From Tetmemena sp. SeJ-2015 (Eukaryota > Ciliophora > Spirotrichea > Sporadotrichida > Oxytrichidae), in contig JAJKFJ010022536.1 in assembly GCA_027382625.1 (NCBI GenBank), positions 39,680 to 103,679 of the forward strand: DNA of 64,000 nucleotides, written 5' to 3'. A program made the translations under genes and the position numbers. Under the pieces are notes generated by a model. The model saw only the letters and a program-made list of their open reading frames with translations. It made no database searches and was not told the origin of the DNA. Positions 50,031 to 62,446 of this stretch are shown here, piece by piece (within the stretch, counting starts at the first letter, position 1; each line of letters starts with the position of its first letter).

Positions 50031-51933
50031 ACAAAAATATTTATTCAGATATGTACTCAATAATATAACTACTCTCTCTCTTTTTATTCTTTTGATACAT
50101 TAATATTCAAATTGTATAATTATTATTTTTTAGGAAATTTAATATTATAACGATTTAAGGTTTTGGAAATAAATAGGAAATACTGATTAGGGCATCATTC
50201 ACCTTAGATTAAGATCAAAGCAAATAAAATTTTAGCTTCCTTTTCCTTCACCAAATTGATTATAAATCCACTTATTTTTGAAATGAAATAAAAGATTAGG
50301 AGAAATTAAATTGTTGCTTTTTAAATATGAGAACCAATAGATTATGAAAGTTTGATGATGTAGATAATTCTTATTTCTTGTTAACTGCTTCTTCAACAAA
50401 TCCACTTAATATCCCTAGGGATTAATGATAAGTAAAGAGGCAGTTTTCATTAGAATAATAAAAACTATTAGTCTTATCTTGAAAAACTCATGGTAGAATA
50501 ACTCAAGATTAATATAAAATTATAGTTTGCATTTTTTAATGTTTTATCCTCAAATATATGCGTTGCTTACCCCTCTAGCAGCGAAAATATTCATAAAGCA
50601 GCTCTTTTTTTAAATTAGCATGGCTTAATTGTTAATTTATGTGTCATCAATAGAGGTAAGGTAAATAAAGTTTAGAGAAGGAGTTAAATCTTATTGCAAA
50701 GTTTATCTTGTATTTTAACTCTTAAATATAGTTAACAATCAAACAACTTGTTCAATTAATTAATATAATAAAATAAGTCTTTTGATAAGATTATTGTAGA
50801 ATTAATAATTTAAATACAATTATAAATAACATACTGTAAGTTAAGAATGTTTTCTACATTTAAAACAAAAGTTTGAGTGATAATACTTAAAGATTACTGG
50901 TAAAATTATTGGTTTTTAATTAATAAACCACCCCCATTTTTTGATCAAAATCTTTTTTTTAAAAAAAGAAAGCCATTCGTGCAATAGCAATCAATTTTAA
51001 GTCTAATCTATATATTAAACAACCATCAAAATTGCAAATTTAAATAAAAACAAATCAGTCATCCTATTATATTAACCTATCCAAAAAAAACAATGATTAA
51101 CACTTATATCTTGATCTTTTTTCTACAACTTAATTAATTCTTATTGAATATACAAATAAATGCCTTGTATAAGTTAGAAAAAATTATTTTGCCTTGCTTT
51201 TCTATATATTATAATTTTACACTGTAAGGAAGTTTCAAATAAATAGTGTCAGATTATATTCATTTCTCTTTCTCTCTTTGATTCCAAGACTTTATAATCC
51301 TAAATTAAGCAAGACAAAATAAATTTGCGTGAAAATCATAGGATTTTGGAGTTTAGCTTCCTTCTTGCTTTTTAAAAATATATTTAGATAATATTTTCTT
51401 TATTGGTTTATCTGACTCTAATCATAAGGATTTTAATATATTTAAATTGTTCAAAATTATGATCCTGTCTTTATTTTTATAGATACTTCATATATAATAA
51501 AGTCCACGATGCATTAGTACCTGCTAAGTGCGGAATCATTAAGTTTTACCTTGCATTTGTCTGTTCTCCCTATTAGAATAGGTGCACTTACACTCTTGAA
51601 TTCACTTTACAAATTAAAACTATCTTTATCTTACAATTATAATTTAAATTTAATAAGAACTTCATTTTTAACTTCTATTTATAAAAGAATGGCAAGAAAT
51701 CCATATTTTTTCTTGAACATGAATAAATATTAATATTTTATAATAAATAGTTCTAGTTTTGATATATATATATATATATAATATCATTTAAAATTACTTA
51801 ATTTAAACTGCTAATTTAAAACAAGAACTTAGTCCGAACTTTATTTTGCAAGAGAATTGTTTTACTATGGGGTGGATGGATGACTTAAGTATCTTTTTTA
51901 AACCTTCTGATAATTAATATAATAAAATATCTA
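50031..51933. other. AT-rich stretch, no gene seen
   Basis: Nearly 2 kb of AT-rich sequence. It contains a (TA)n run at about 51764-51781; otherwise nothing recognised. Confidence 0.5.
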
Positions 51934-52256
51934 TATTATCTGTTCAGCCCCAATTTTTCAACTACTAGATAGAAAGCCTGCTTTTAATGTTAGAACTCAC
52001 TTTTTTAATATTTTTGATTAAACTTTATATAAATAACTTCAAAATCATCTATAAATTGGCATGCTTATCGAGAACATCCCTATAATTATGGGAATTAATA
52101 AATCTGCAAAATTACCTTTTTTAAAATTTTTTGTAGCTATAATCGGCCGACAAGGAGCGCTTAAAGTGCCAAGCTTTAACACAGATGAAAAGAGCTTCGT
52201 CCAGTCTTTACAGAAAGAGACTGAAAAGTTTTTGGAAAATCGGGGCTAAACATAAA
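51934..52256 (-). repeat. M1 element copy, reversed
   Basis: The left end TATTATCTGTTCAGCCCCAA matches the family terminus; the right end reads AAAATCGGGGCTAAAC. Inner CGGCCGACAAGGAGCGCTTA and ACAGAAAGAGACTGAAAAG are the reverse of the landmarks at 15.5 and 30.2 kb. An accidental 62-codon frame over 52061-52249 is carried by the element. Confidence 0.75.
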
Positions 52257-52276
52257 ATTAAAAAAATTTACCTTAA

Positions 52277-52345
52277 AGAGTTTCACCCAGCCAATTTTAT
52301 CCACAGAGATCTTAAGCCTGCAACGTCAACTGCCGATGTTTAGTT
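52277..52345 (+). pseudogene. protein-kinase catalytic-loop fragment
   Basis: EFHPANFIHRDLKPA is the HRDLKPxN loop of Ser/Thr kinases (MAPK/CMGC-like in wording). It is followed at once by TSTADVQ, where one missing base would give KPAN. No other kinase motif is near. It is either a tiny MDS of a dispersed kinase gene or a relic, 20 bp from an M1 element. Confidence 0.55.
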
Positions 52346-53504
52346 TATTTCCTTTCTGTGAACCTTATATTTTTAAATAAAATTCTTACCTATATTACAC
52401 TAAAAAATAAATAAATATTTTAAGGATTATTATGAAATATAGATCTTTAATTTTTTAATTATAAGTTAACTGCAATTGTCATAACAATTATAAAAAATTT
52501 CAAAATTTAAATTTTATAAATTTTGAATAAAATACCAACTATTAATTAGACTCGGGATATATTTGCCTTTGTTTGGACCATCTATAAATTTTAGAAAAAG
52601 AATATCATGGCGACTAGATTGAAGGCCTGATGCAGAAGCCTAGTCCTTAGAATAGTATTTATCTATTGCTTGCTCTTTGTCCTTATTTTTTCCATGTGTT
52701 ATTCCGATTACCATTTAGTTTTCACTGAATATTATAATCTATCCATTTCTCAAATATAATAGTAACAATTAAAATGCTAAAGGTATTAAAAGTGTAATTG
52801 ATTACGCTGTGTTAAGAGTGAGAAACTCTGAGAAAAGTTCCAGTTCCCAATCCAAGATCCTTTATAAAGTAGGAGTTTCTGTCTATAAAAAATTAAGGAA
52901 GAAGTTAATACATTTATCATATCTGATATAGAAATGCTAATCTGCAAATTGGTCTTCTTTCTAGCATATAACATCATTCACCACTTTTCCATTCATCTAC
53001 TCAGCAGACCCAAAATATGCATAATGATCTTCATTCTCCTCTCTCAAACTATTTACTAATCCCAACGCATTAATCTTTATGATCATAATAATCAATTCAC
53101 TTATATATATATATATATATTTTTTTTTTATATCTAAAAATATATTAAGCTTTCTTGACTATTCTATCATTTTATATTCTCCTTAATCCTAAGAACAAAA
53201 ATAAGTTGTCCAACATTTAATCAAAATAAAAAAGTAATACTTTTCAATAATTGCATTTCTCGATATTATTGACTTGTAAAGACATAATTTTTAATTTATT
53301 TTAGCAATTCTTATGTACTAATTTTTCTGTTTAGAGCGAATAATTTAATTAAAATCCTATCACAAATTATATGGTTCTCCAAACAAATATTATAACTGAG
53401 AAGTTATTGAAAATATAATTTAACTAATGATTTTATTAAATGAAACTACTCATTATCATCTCTAATTTAATTAATTACACAAAATTTGATTAAGCATTTA
53501 ATTC
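52346..53504. other. AT-rich stretch with (TA)n microsatellite
   Basis: No gene recognised. A TATATA run of about 20 bp at 53101-53121 is followed by a T run. Confidence 0.5.
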
Positions 53505-53690
53505 TAACTTTTTATTAGAATTGCAACTTTTGTGTGGAAGTGTTTAGCTAAGAGTAATAGGTAACACAAGTATTTATGAAGCTCACTTCTCAAAGAAAAC
53601 GATATTTTTAATAAGCTATCGTGCAAGCTTCAAATAAGGAAATTCTTTGACAATTCAACTGCCACTATGTTCAACTTCTTCATAATTATG
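53505..53690 (-). repeat. M2 element, partial reversed copy
   Basis: GAATTGCAACTTTTGTGTGG, GTAACACAAG and AAGCTATCGTGCAAGC correspond to the reverse of the M2 landmarks. The terminal parts are lost or too diverged. Confidence 0.5.
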
Positions 53691-53993
53691 GTTTTAAATT
53701 ATTCTAAACTATAATAGACACTATTTTTGCAATTATTTCAAATCATAGATTATTTAAACAAAGAAAACTCAAACTATACAACTCTAAAACTAAAATGAAA
53801 ATTTTGTATAGAACATAAATATATACAACAACAAAAAATTAAAGTATTAAGAATTTCACTGTTAGATTCACAAAATTAAGTAAATAGAGCTGTTGCTTAA
53901 GCTGATTAAAATTATCTATGTATTTTTGAATTAAAAATATTGTATGATAGTATCTTTTGATTTAAGTGCCTGTCCCTCAATTATTAAACTTAT

Positions 53994-54528
53994 CAGGTTA
54001 AGATAAAAAATGAGATAAAATCTGATTTCAGGAAGAGGAGGTTTGGTTTCTGGAAATTTAAAAGTGATTTATTTATGATAAATTTTAAATTAACAATGGT
54101 GGATGGAGACACAGACTACAAGCACATCAACAACAACATCGATTTCCATATCATAACTTTGACAGTCTACCAATTATTCCATCACTGCGCTCAGCATCTA
54201 AGATATCAATGTCATCTTTGATCTTGATTTAAGTTTAAAGAAAGCAACTTTGTTCGAGAGGAATAGTTGGTTCAGATAATGATATTTCTAAAACAAGGGT
54301 TAAATAAAGTGGAACAACAACCTTCTAAAGTATTATGAATCAAACTACTTTGGACTTGAGGAATTGGAGGCTGCGGACTTCGGTGAGCTCAGTGGTGTGC
54401 TTTTAAACTGTGTCTCCATCCACCATTGTTAATTTAAAATTTACCATATATAAATCACTTTTTAAATTAACAGAAACCAAACCTCCTCTTCCTGAAATCA
54501 GACTTTTTCTCTTTTTTATCTTTACCTG
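53994..54528. repeat. fold-back element F3 (arms ~120 bp)
   Basis: 53994-54113 (CAGGTTAAGATAAAAAATGA ... GATGGAGACACA) is repeated inverted at 54409-54528 (TGTGTCTCCATC ... TTTACCTG). The centre (~295 bp) is less AT-rich and includes AACATCGATTTCCATATCAT; I could not assign it. Confidence 0.85.
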
Positions 54529-54892
54529 AAAAATATAATAATCTTAGCTCTAGCAAAGGTGCCTTCTCAAGTAAAATCTTTTTTCTCTCTTTAAATTAAA
54601 AATATGAGTTCTTCCTTTTGCTAAATGATGAGTTTTTCATTTAACCCATGATTGGAATGATCATGGTCTTCTTTGTGTCTTTAATCTTTATCATCTTTTA
54701 TCTCCTCTAAGCATTGATTAGACAAAGCATTTTAGGCAATTGCTTTATTATAAGCTCAAATTGTATAAAATTTAGCTTCATTCAAATAAAGTAATCTCAA
54801 GCCCAATAATTTAAAACATAACTCAAATTTATTATGCTTTTCATACATTAAATTATATTTATAATATTGTAACCCAGGCATTAAAATAGTAA

Positions 54893-55140
54893 ACTGCCGC
54901 TTTTTTGAAGAGTCCAGAGACTGAAATTGAACTGGAGTGGAAGACTATTACAATCGTGAACTTGCCATCTCAGAGCATGAATGTGACTGTGTAAAGGGAC
55001 AAACTCTAAAAACAGAATTCCAAACTTCAACAAAATCTAATGACATCTTCCTCAACTGTTTCATAAGCTTCTGAAGAGAGAACTTTAATTTACTTGCGAG
55101 AAATGAGATGATAGTTATATTTAGCCTGAATTTAAAATCC
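54893..55140 (+). repeat. dispersed repeat R4, copy 2
   Basis: Matches 4095-4330. Here one frame is open: SPETEIELEWKTITIVNLPS QSMNVTV, so the repeat may derive from a coding segment. Confidence 0.45.
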
Positions 55141-55428
55141 ATTTCTAAATTAATTAAAGAAATAAAAAACTTTTAATATTTAAATTCCATATTAAGAATA
55201 CCCCGTATCCCTGCTTTAAAAATTTTATGAATCAGATAACTTATTTTCTTAATTAATAAAATTTAACTACTTAAATAACATACCACCAAAATAGTCTTTC
55301 AATCAGCTGTTTAACATTTGCAATTAAAAAAATAACAGGGAAAGCAAAATATTTATTTCAGTTATTCTGAGATTTATACCTAAATAAAATTTGCTAGCAA
55401 ATTATATTCCATTATAGTTGAGATTTGT

Positions 55429-55812
55429 ATTAAAATTAGAGATTAATTAAAATAATAAATGGGAGCTGCAACTTCAGTTTAAATGTCTAAAACCCCCCAT
55501 AATCTACAGCTTGTTAGATAAACAATCTTAAATTAATAAGAGTTTCAACTTGCATAGTATTAACAACTCCATCTCTAGGCAGCGAGAAATGACAAATCAA
55601 TTATTTAAATCTTTAAAATAGTAAATATCCAAACTTGGGTCGTTTATAACTTTTTACTGAACACTCCTACACAAAGGTTGAAAGGATATAAAGTTTTCAG
55701 AATTTAAAACATATTAGAATGGTGATATTATTGTTTAAAAAGAAAACTGTCACCTATTTATTCCATTTTAATTTAATTTAATAATTTAATTCTCTATTAA
55801 TTTTATTTTAAG
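55429..55812 (+). repeat. M2 element copy
   Basis: AAAATAATAAATGGGAGCTG, CAACTTC, AATCTACAGCTTGTTAGATA and TTATTCCATTTTAATTTAAT mark the copy. Confidence 0.7.
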
Positions 55813-55879
55813 CTTTATTGAAATGAGAAACCTAAGTTCTAGAAAGGAGCGGAGAATCTCATAAAATTAAATTGTACAT

Positions 55880-56343
55880 TTATTAAATTAGATAATTAAA
55901 GAAGAGATGATTTCTATTAAGCAACTCAATTAGGAAGCGTAAGTAACTGGCGATTCCGTATTCTAGATCAGAATTCAAGTACAAAAACAAATTAAAAGCG
56001 TGAGAGGAATGCATGTTGCTAACATTTGCAAGGGTGGGACACCCTGCTAGATATTCTCCAGACAGATTCAGTGTTAGGGCATCAGTAGGGCAGCCGGCTA
56101 ACTGCTAATCTGTACGAAGGATGCCATCAGGTCACCACCCTCTGCAATAGCAATTTTACCGAGTGTACTTTGGTTTACGACATTTATTGCCTCACTGCTT
56201 TATTGTCGGAACGTTGGCAGGGAGAGCAGGTACAGTTTTAGCGCCATCAGAATTATGCCAAATATAATGTCCGGAAATTGGTTCTTTGTGAATCCTCGAT
56301 TACCCTCTGTAGAGTAATTGCTTGTTAGCACGAGACGTCATGA
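55880..56343 (+). CDS. GC-rich open island, possible gene of unknown function
   Basis: Composition turns clearly GC-richer at ~55960-56345. The favoured + frame reads ATQLGSVSNWRFRILDQNSS, LQGWDTLLDILQTDSVLGH, ANLYEGCHQVTTLCNSNFTE, VYDIYCLTALLSERWQGEQV and KLVLCESSITLCRVIACQH, ending at TGA 56341-56343. The other + frames and one minus frame are also largely open because TGA is rare here, so strand is not settled. Cys-rich; no motif recognised. Confidence 0.35.
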
Positions 56344-57019
56344 ATCAGCCCTATACTTACAAAATAAGATAGCTGAGAATTTAATGAAAAAGTGAGGGCT
56401 TTCATCGACATTAGAATTTTATAATTAATAAAGGTTAGATAAAAAAATATATTTAAAGGTTAATTTCGCTTTTAAATCTGATTCTTCCAGTTATATAGGT
56501 CTGTTTCAGTATCTAAAGCTTCAAATTATAATCCTAGTTCAGTCAGTTAGAGTTCAGCTGAGTCAAAATAAATTCTACATTTAAAAATATTTTTTTATAT
56601 TTCAAAATGAACAAAAAGTGCAATTTTAAAGAGTGCAACATTTTTTAATAAAATAGAATGCTTAAGCTATATGTTCAAAGAATGTAAGTATTAAAATTTT
56701 AGCATTTTGTCCTAAAATAATGAAACTTTGGTTATGGATACATTTTTCACACTTTAAAATTGCACTTTAAGTTTATTTTCCAATAACAAAAAAAGAATAT
56801 CTTAAAATATAGACTTAATTTAGATGCACTAACGTCTATCTTACTGAATTAGGATGAAAACTTGAAGTCATAGATGTTCAAATATACCTCTATAATTGGA
56901 AAAATAAGATTTAGGAGCGAAAAATACCCTTCAAATATATTTTTTCTTTTTTTTATTCATTTTAACATTTTACTGTAGAGGAAAGGCCTTTAAAAAGAGA
57001 ATTAAATTACTATAGCTGA
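56344..57019. other. AT-rich stretch, no gene seen
   Basis: AT-rich; two similar A/T-rich phrases near 56605 and 56735 (GTGCAATTTTAAAG, its reverse CTTTAAAATTGCAC) form a loose inverted repeat around 56600-56770. Confidence 0.45.
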
Positions 57020-57406
57020 AATTAAATTTTAATTAGGGATTGTTTATATTAATAAGGGGGGCCTCCAACATGGTGGCAGTTGAAATCATAGATTCATCCC
57101 CTGATCTGAAGATTGTTCGATAGTTCATCAAAATTTAATATGAGTTTCTTCTTTAATCATCTTCGTAGCACCTATTAGCAGCGTATGTTGCGCGCTCTTT
57201 TCATCATCATCTTCATCTAAACTTGTGTCGTTATAACTCTGTACAAAGCATTCCCACAGAAAAGTTGCAAGGAAATAAATTTATTAGAAATTTATTCTGA
57301 ATCGAATGGTGTAATAATTATTCAAAATTGACACACTTCATCAGTCAATATTTTATTCAATTTTAAATTAATATATAATTTGATTTTCTTTTTTATTTTA
57401 TTATTA
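57020..57406 (+). repeat. M2 element copy
   Basis: GTTGAAATCATAGATTCATC, GATTGTTCGATAGTTCATCA, CTTGTGTCGTTATAACTC and ACACTTCATCAGTC mark the copy. Confidence 0.75.
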
Positions 57407-58395
57407 GCTGTAATAAATATTATGATATCGAATTTCTTGGGAGTTGAAGTTTGAGGTTTTGGGTTGAAATTATTACAATTCGATTTAGCATTACAATTCT
57501 AAGCAACTTTGATCCTTGTAACTTCTTCTGAGGTCTGTGAAGAGATTCATCTCTGTTTTAAGTTTTTTTAACTTGTTTAATTTCCTAGTGGGAGTAAAAA
57601 GTCATCAATATTTCTGAGCAGAGAATTCCTATCGCAATTGCAATAATACTATAAAAATTAAATAAGTTATCGACTTTAAAATTTAACGGTCTAAATTTTA
57701 CAACTCCGCATTTATTTTTTTATTAAATTCCGATTTTCATTTAAATATTAACTATATTAACCTTATGAATCTAGTTTATTAGCATAAAAATACTTAACTA
57801 ATCGCCAATAGAATATGAAATCTACAGTATTTAAGAATATTAAAAGATAAAATTAAAATATAGAACTCTTGATGTGGTACCAAATTAAACTTGGCATGAG
57901 GTAGGATCCATTACTCATTATTCAGAGCACTAACACTGACTATTCATTATAGTGGAAATATAATTTTGAAATTTGCCAGTTATTGATTGTGCAATTATTA
58001 AGAAGCAAGGAACTAGAATCTAAGTTAAGGTGGTTACAGCATTCTCTTTATTTGAAATAATAATAAAAGGAAGCGCAGACTTTCACAAAAGGAATGAGAT
58101 CAATAGGCAGCTACACAATCTTCAAACATGATGTTGATAATCTTATACGCTAAAAATAAGTTAAAAATGGATGTTTTAGAATTTTTTTCTCAACGAATCT
58201 CTACTAATTTATCATGATATTAAACTTTTTTATCCTAACTGAAGCAGGATCATAGTTTCACATGACAAATTCATGATTTCATTTCCATGTCAGTGAATTA
58301 AAGTTATCTTTTTTCCTTTCAGCTATTTTTTAATTTACAAAAACAAATTTAAATATTATTTTAAACTTTATATACATTTAATTATAGTTCAAATT
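57407..58395. other. mostly noncoding; one weak coding-like piece
   Basis: At 57960-58130 the + strand reads IDCAIIKKQGTRIQVKVVTA with a following ADFHKRNEINRQLHN. Bases 57495-57536 match 23640-23690 in reverse. Otherwise AT-rich. Confidence 0.35.
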
Positions 58396-58790
58396 TAAAT
58401 TAAAATCGATGATTGGTTAAAATAATAAATGAAGAGTTGCAAAATTGTATATGTTGAAATAGCTCAAACAGCTCTCGATCTGTAACTTGTTCTATAGCCA
58501 ATCAAAAATTAATATGAGTTTCTTCTTTAATTATCTTCACAGCACGTCTCAGCAGCGAGATATGATGAGCACTTGAATCTTAATGTCGGATATCAGCTTC
58601 TATTAGACTTGTGTCGCTTATTAACTCGGAAATGAGAACTCCTCACACAAAAGTTGCAAAGATAAAAGTTCATTAAACTTTATGTTGAATCGAAAGTTGT
58701 AATCATTATTTAAATTAGGCCCCTTTTAACTATAGATAATTTATTCCATTTTAATTTAATACCTAAATTAATTCTCTTTTTTATAAATTT
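58396..58790 (+). repeat. M2 element copy
   Basis: AAATCGATGATTGGTTAAAA, ATCTGTAACTTGTTCTATAG and GACTTGTGTCGCTTATTAAC mark the copy; it ends with ATTCCATTTTAATTTAATAC. Confidence 0.75.
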
Positions 58791-58806
58791 TCAGCAATAA
58801 TAATTT

Positions 58807-59645
58807 TCATGGAATATCTTTATTAATTTTGATATCAGATGAGTTCTTAACAATATTAAGTTTATTAAAATGAGCTCCACTGCTCATTTCTGCTGCTGTA
58901 GATTCGTCTTTTCTTTCTTCTCCTGCATTTTTCATTTTGAGTTTAGAAATTGATGACTAATTTTGATTCTATTTATCATTAATTATAACGCCTCCTACGT
59001 TACCTTCTCTTTCTCTATCCTCTTGGTAGCTCTTATCTCTCGAAATGTCTTTGCTTCTCTATCTGTTTAAAATATAAAAGTTATTCAAAAATAATCTTAA
59101 AAACTATCATATTCTTTATATAGGTTTACTTATATCATCTTTTATATCCTCAAAAAGAAATTTAGCTGATTTTTCAATTAATTAAAAGATTAATTTAACA
59201 GCCATTTAATTGAATTATTCATAATCGGAGTTCAATAAGAGGCTTCTTTATTCAAATTCAGTAAAAGAGGTCTTCCCCTTGAAATAGTTTCCATTATAGG
59301 AACAAACTTTGGATTATTAAATATTTAGCAGTACTTCTCTGCTCTTTACTAGCATGCACTTGTTATGATTTCATATTCCATTTTCTTCAGTTACTCTACC
59401 CTTCTCATTTTGCTTTAATATTTTCTTATTTTAGGAACATAGATAGCTTTCTGAGGATATTTTAACAATTGCGCAAAGACAATACCTAATATTCTGCTTC
59501 TTTCCCCTCGTCACTCACTTTCCAGTATCTCTCAATATAGTGGTTTGTTCAAATCTTAAGAATGGCTAGAGAAAGAAGTCAATCTTTTTTCTAACTCTAA
59601 ATTCCTAAGTGCTTAACCTTCCCAATTAGCACCAAATAATTCGAG
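58807..59645 (-). CDS. hypothetical helical protein, pieces on minus strand
   Basis: From ~59640 down: LRNLELEKRLTSFSSHSQDL, then HYIERYWKVSDEGKEAEYQV LSLRNCQNILRK, then in another frame YPQKAIYVPKIRKYQSKMRR, VEQLKKMEYEIITSACQQRA, EKYCQIFNNPKFVPIMETIS. After an AT-rich break of ~170 bp, SKDISRDKSYQEDREREGNV, KMKNAGEERKDESTAAEMSS to TGA 58809-58807. Mainly helical with an acidic/basic C-terminal tail. No family recognised. Frame changes at ~59470 and ~59420 suggest IESs or introns. Confidence 0.5.
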
Positions 59646-59756
59646 CTATTGCTAACTTTAAATTTTAAGGAGAACTGCATTTGCTTGTTTATAATATATT
59701 AAAATGGTATCTGCTCCTCAGATATGCCTAGCTTTATGGTGATTAACCTGAATAGA

Positions 59757-59800
59757 TATATTATCCGTTTAGTTATTCGTTCAGCCCTAATTTTTAACTA
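59757..59800 (+). repeat. M1 element end fragment
   Basis: Reads ATATTATCCGTTTAGTTATT then CGTTCAGCCCTAATTTTTAA, a family terminus with a small duplication; the rest of the element is not found here. Confidence 0.5.
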
Positions 59801-59954
59801 TGATATTTATCCTTAATAAGTAACTAAAAGACTAAGATGTCAAGCAAACATCAAAGTTTATCATCTTATTTTCAAATATATTTTTTGGTTTAGCTCTAAT
59901 TAGCACTAATTAACCTATATATTTCAGAATTACTCCTGCTTTATTCTATAAATA

Positions 59955-60110
59955 AATGCTGACTGGGAACTCAGGAATCATATTCTTCAAAATGAGTTTG
60001 TATAGAAATAAGATGTACTTGATTAATTGTGGGAATCCAGCAACAAAGCGATACCAGCTAAACATATTACAGTAGATTTAAAGTTTACAAAATAAATAAA
60101 TACTCTGTAA
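59955..60110 (+). CDS. isolated MDS-like piece
   Basis: Reads NADWELRNHILQNEFVQKQD, VLDQLWESSNKAIPAKHITV, then DLKFTKQINTL before TGA. TAG/TAA used as Gln. Flanked by AT-rich sequence on both sides, with no neighbour in frame. No family recognised. Confidence 0.35.
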
Positions 60111-60629
60111 ACTCAGAGCAAAGAGAGCAAACCAAATCAAATGTAGATTATTTTTTATTTTTATATAAAACATGTAATCATAATTCAATATAATAAGGTA
60201 TCTTATATAACAATTCTAAAGCAAATTAATTTTGTAATTAATTCTATTAATGCTTTTAATTGTGAAAAATAATTCATATAAGCATTTATTTATTTTTGCC
60301 ATTATTTTAATTTAATTATAAAATATTGCATATAAGTACTTAATTTTAATTAATAATTTAGAGTTCTTTCTACTTGAATATATCCAGAGGTCCTTATTTA
60401 ATAACAGTATATCTAAAATATAGTTATATTATAATTATAGGCTATTCTTTTTAATTTAATATTGTATTAGATTTAAGAAATATAATATTTACACTAAGTC
60501 TAATGAAAACAAAAACCAACTATTCAATTAAAAGAAAATGCAAAGCATTCTGCAGCCGTTCATCAGTAGATTTTAACAAGTGCAATTTAAAATACTTATT
60601 ATAGCTCAGAATTTAATAAAAAATATAAT
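60111..60629. other. AT-rich stretch, no gene seen
   Basis: AT-rich throughout. Confidence 0.5.
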
Positions 60630-60982
60630 TATATTAGATATTAAATGGAATAAATCAGTGACTGTTGAAGTGTTTTAAATAATAATTAGACCATTCGATT
60701 CAACATATAATTATAAGAGCTTCTCATCCTTGCAACTTTTAGTGTGGGATAGCTCAGGAAAGGATTATAGGCGACACAAGTTTAGATGATGAAGAGTGCG
60801 TGAATCATATCTCACTGATCAGAGGTGCTGTGAAGAAGATAAAAGAAGAAACTCATATTAATTTTTGACAAGCTATCGAACAAGTTGTAGATCAGGGGTG
60901 AATTTGTGATTTCAAATCTACACGAAGTTGAAACTCTCCATTTATTATTTTAACTAATCACCGATTTTAATTAAATATTCCT
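60630..60982 (-). repeat. M2 element copy, reversed
   Basis: Left ATTAAATGGAATAAATCAGT, CCTTGCAACTTTTAGTGTGG, GCGACACAAG, TATCGAACAAGTTGTAGATC and right AACTAATCACCGATTTTAAT mark a nearly full-length reverse copy. Confidence 0.8.
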
Positions 60983-61359
60983 ACATAATCTATTGGCTTT
61001 GAAGGTGATGATTCGCAATTTGATCAATACATAAAATTAAAATTTTTAAATTCTAAAATTTGCAAATTAGATTTTTAGCCAAAATCAATATATTTAAGTG
61101 AGCAAGTAATATGTACTTGTATAATCTCAACATGCATTTAAATTTAATTTGAATATAGCCCTAATCTAAATGCCTCTTCATCATATAGTTTTAATTATAA
61201 TAAGTGTATAAAGCTTATAGAGAAAAATCGAACACTATGAGGGTGACTTCCTTTATAATAAATACTAAATTTCTGCAAGTAAAATAAATTTAAATCCGAC
61301 AGCAAGATCTTGCAAGCACAAGCTTAGAGATTTGAACCTCTATTTTACCTCAGCCATCC
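60983..61359. other. AT-rich spacer
   Basis: Mostly AT-rich; no frame supported. Confidence 0.45.
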
Positions 61360-61753
61360 TCAGTAGATACCCTCGCTTTCAGATTGATTTAAATTGCCTT
61401 CTCCTTTATAGTTGTTCTCTGTTTAGTTCCTAAGCATTCGCGAGAGATTGAAACTTGATTGCAGAGGATCTCTAATTGGCAATGCTTCTGGTTCTTCCAC
61501 TGTTCTATTGCTTACTTCTAAACTTCTATTTGCTTTCTAAATGACCTCTACTTCTTGAGTCTTATGTATAGATAGTATATTTCTCTTAGCCAATACATCT
61601 TAGTCTCATTATTGTTAGTAAAATGAGACTTGCATTATGAACTTACTCACTTTTCTCACATAGTTGCGATTTTGTGAATTAGGATATCCAGTATGGAGGC
61701 ATAGGATAAGCAGTAGTCTTATGTCTTTGAAGTGTGGCATCACATTTGGCCAT
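61360..61753 (-). CDS. small hypothetical protein, two exons, 113 aa, complete
   Basis: ATG at 61753 begins MAKCDATLQRHKTTAYPMPP. Exon 1 is 61651-61753; a 52-bp intron (61599-61650) starts GTGAGTAAGT, has CTAAC near its end and closes with AG; exon 2 is 61360-61598. The spliced length is 342 bp, divisible by three, with TGA at 61362-61360. Without the intron the frame hits a TGA. The middle reads YWISQFTKSQLCEKNVLAKR and the C-terminus is Ser/Asn/Glu-rich (FNLSRMLRNQTENNYKGEG). No family recognised; no IES needed. It could be the first MDS of a longer gene. Confidence 0.6.
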
Positions 61754-62077
61754 TTACTATTCTCAATATGTCGTCCTCTTTAAGGATTTTAGGTTTTTAA
61801 CGTTAGCACGAAATATTTACTACTTCATAGAGATCCTACGTATAATTAATGCAATTGGCAAGCAGATTATAAGTCAACTTATAATCTGCAATTTATTGTA
61901 TCATAACTATGACTAAGATAATAAGGAGTTCTTTAATATATTAATAACTCTAATTTTAACTCCACAATTAACTTCGATATTTCTCTATTATATACATATA
62001 TATTTCACAGTATCCAAAAGGTTTAATATATTTTATTAAATCAATGTTATTATTTTAACCTCTAATTAGTGCTTTTT
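61754..62077. other. AT-rich spacer
   Basis: Nothing recognised. A short inverted repeat (AAGTCAACTTATAATCTGC region at ~61860-61890) is present. Confidence 0.4.
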
Positions 62078-62446
62078 TCATTTGTTGCTTTATGAATGAA
62101 GAATTTTAAAAATTATTTCGATAATTTTTATTGCCTAAAATTTAATATAATAAATAGTTAGGGCTAAATACGATTAGATGATTTAAAAAATAGAGATACA
62201 AGTATTTTTTTTAATTGAGTTCCGATTAGGAACTTAAAGAACTTTGCTTGTCTTTGGCTAAAATTCTTTATCACTTTATTTTAGCCTTTGAAAGCTTTGA
62301 TTTGTTTCAAAAATTGTTGATCTCTCTTTTATCTTAGATATTTTCCTACACTATATCTTTAAATTAAGGTAAATCTTATCTTACTCTAGTTGAAAACTAA
62401 GAGCAACTTCTCTTCGTCTAGTTCTTTGCACCAAACTCATTCCCAT
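62078..62446 (-). CDS. hypothetical basic protein, 122 codons
   Basis: ATG at 62446 opens MGMSLVQRTRRREVALSFQL, continues KISKIKERSTIFETNQSFQR, EFQPKTSKVLQVPNRNSIKK, and runs to TGA 62080-62078. The first ~85 codons look coding; the Ile/Lys-rich end may be read-through. No family recognised. Confidence 0.35.

Noticed and set aside
52061..52249. 62-codon ORF
   Set aside because: It lies inside an M1 element and is not open in the other copies.
52786..52977. Minus-strand ORF of 63 codons
   Set aside because: No motif and no support from composition or neighbours.
61318..61362. T-arm-like hairpin (AGAGGTTCAAATCTCT on the minus strand) suggesting a tRNA
   Set aside because: No anticodon arm or acceptor stem at the right distance; it overlaps the end of a good two-exon gene.
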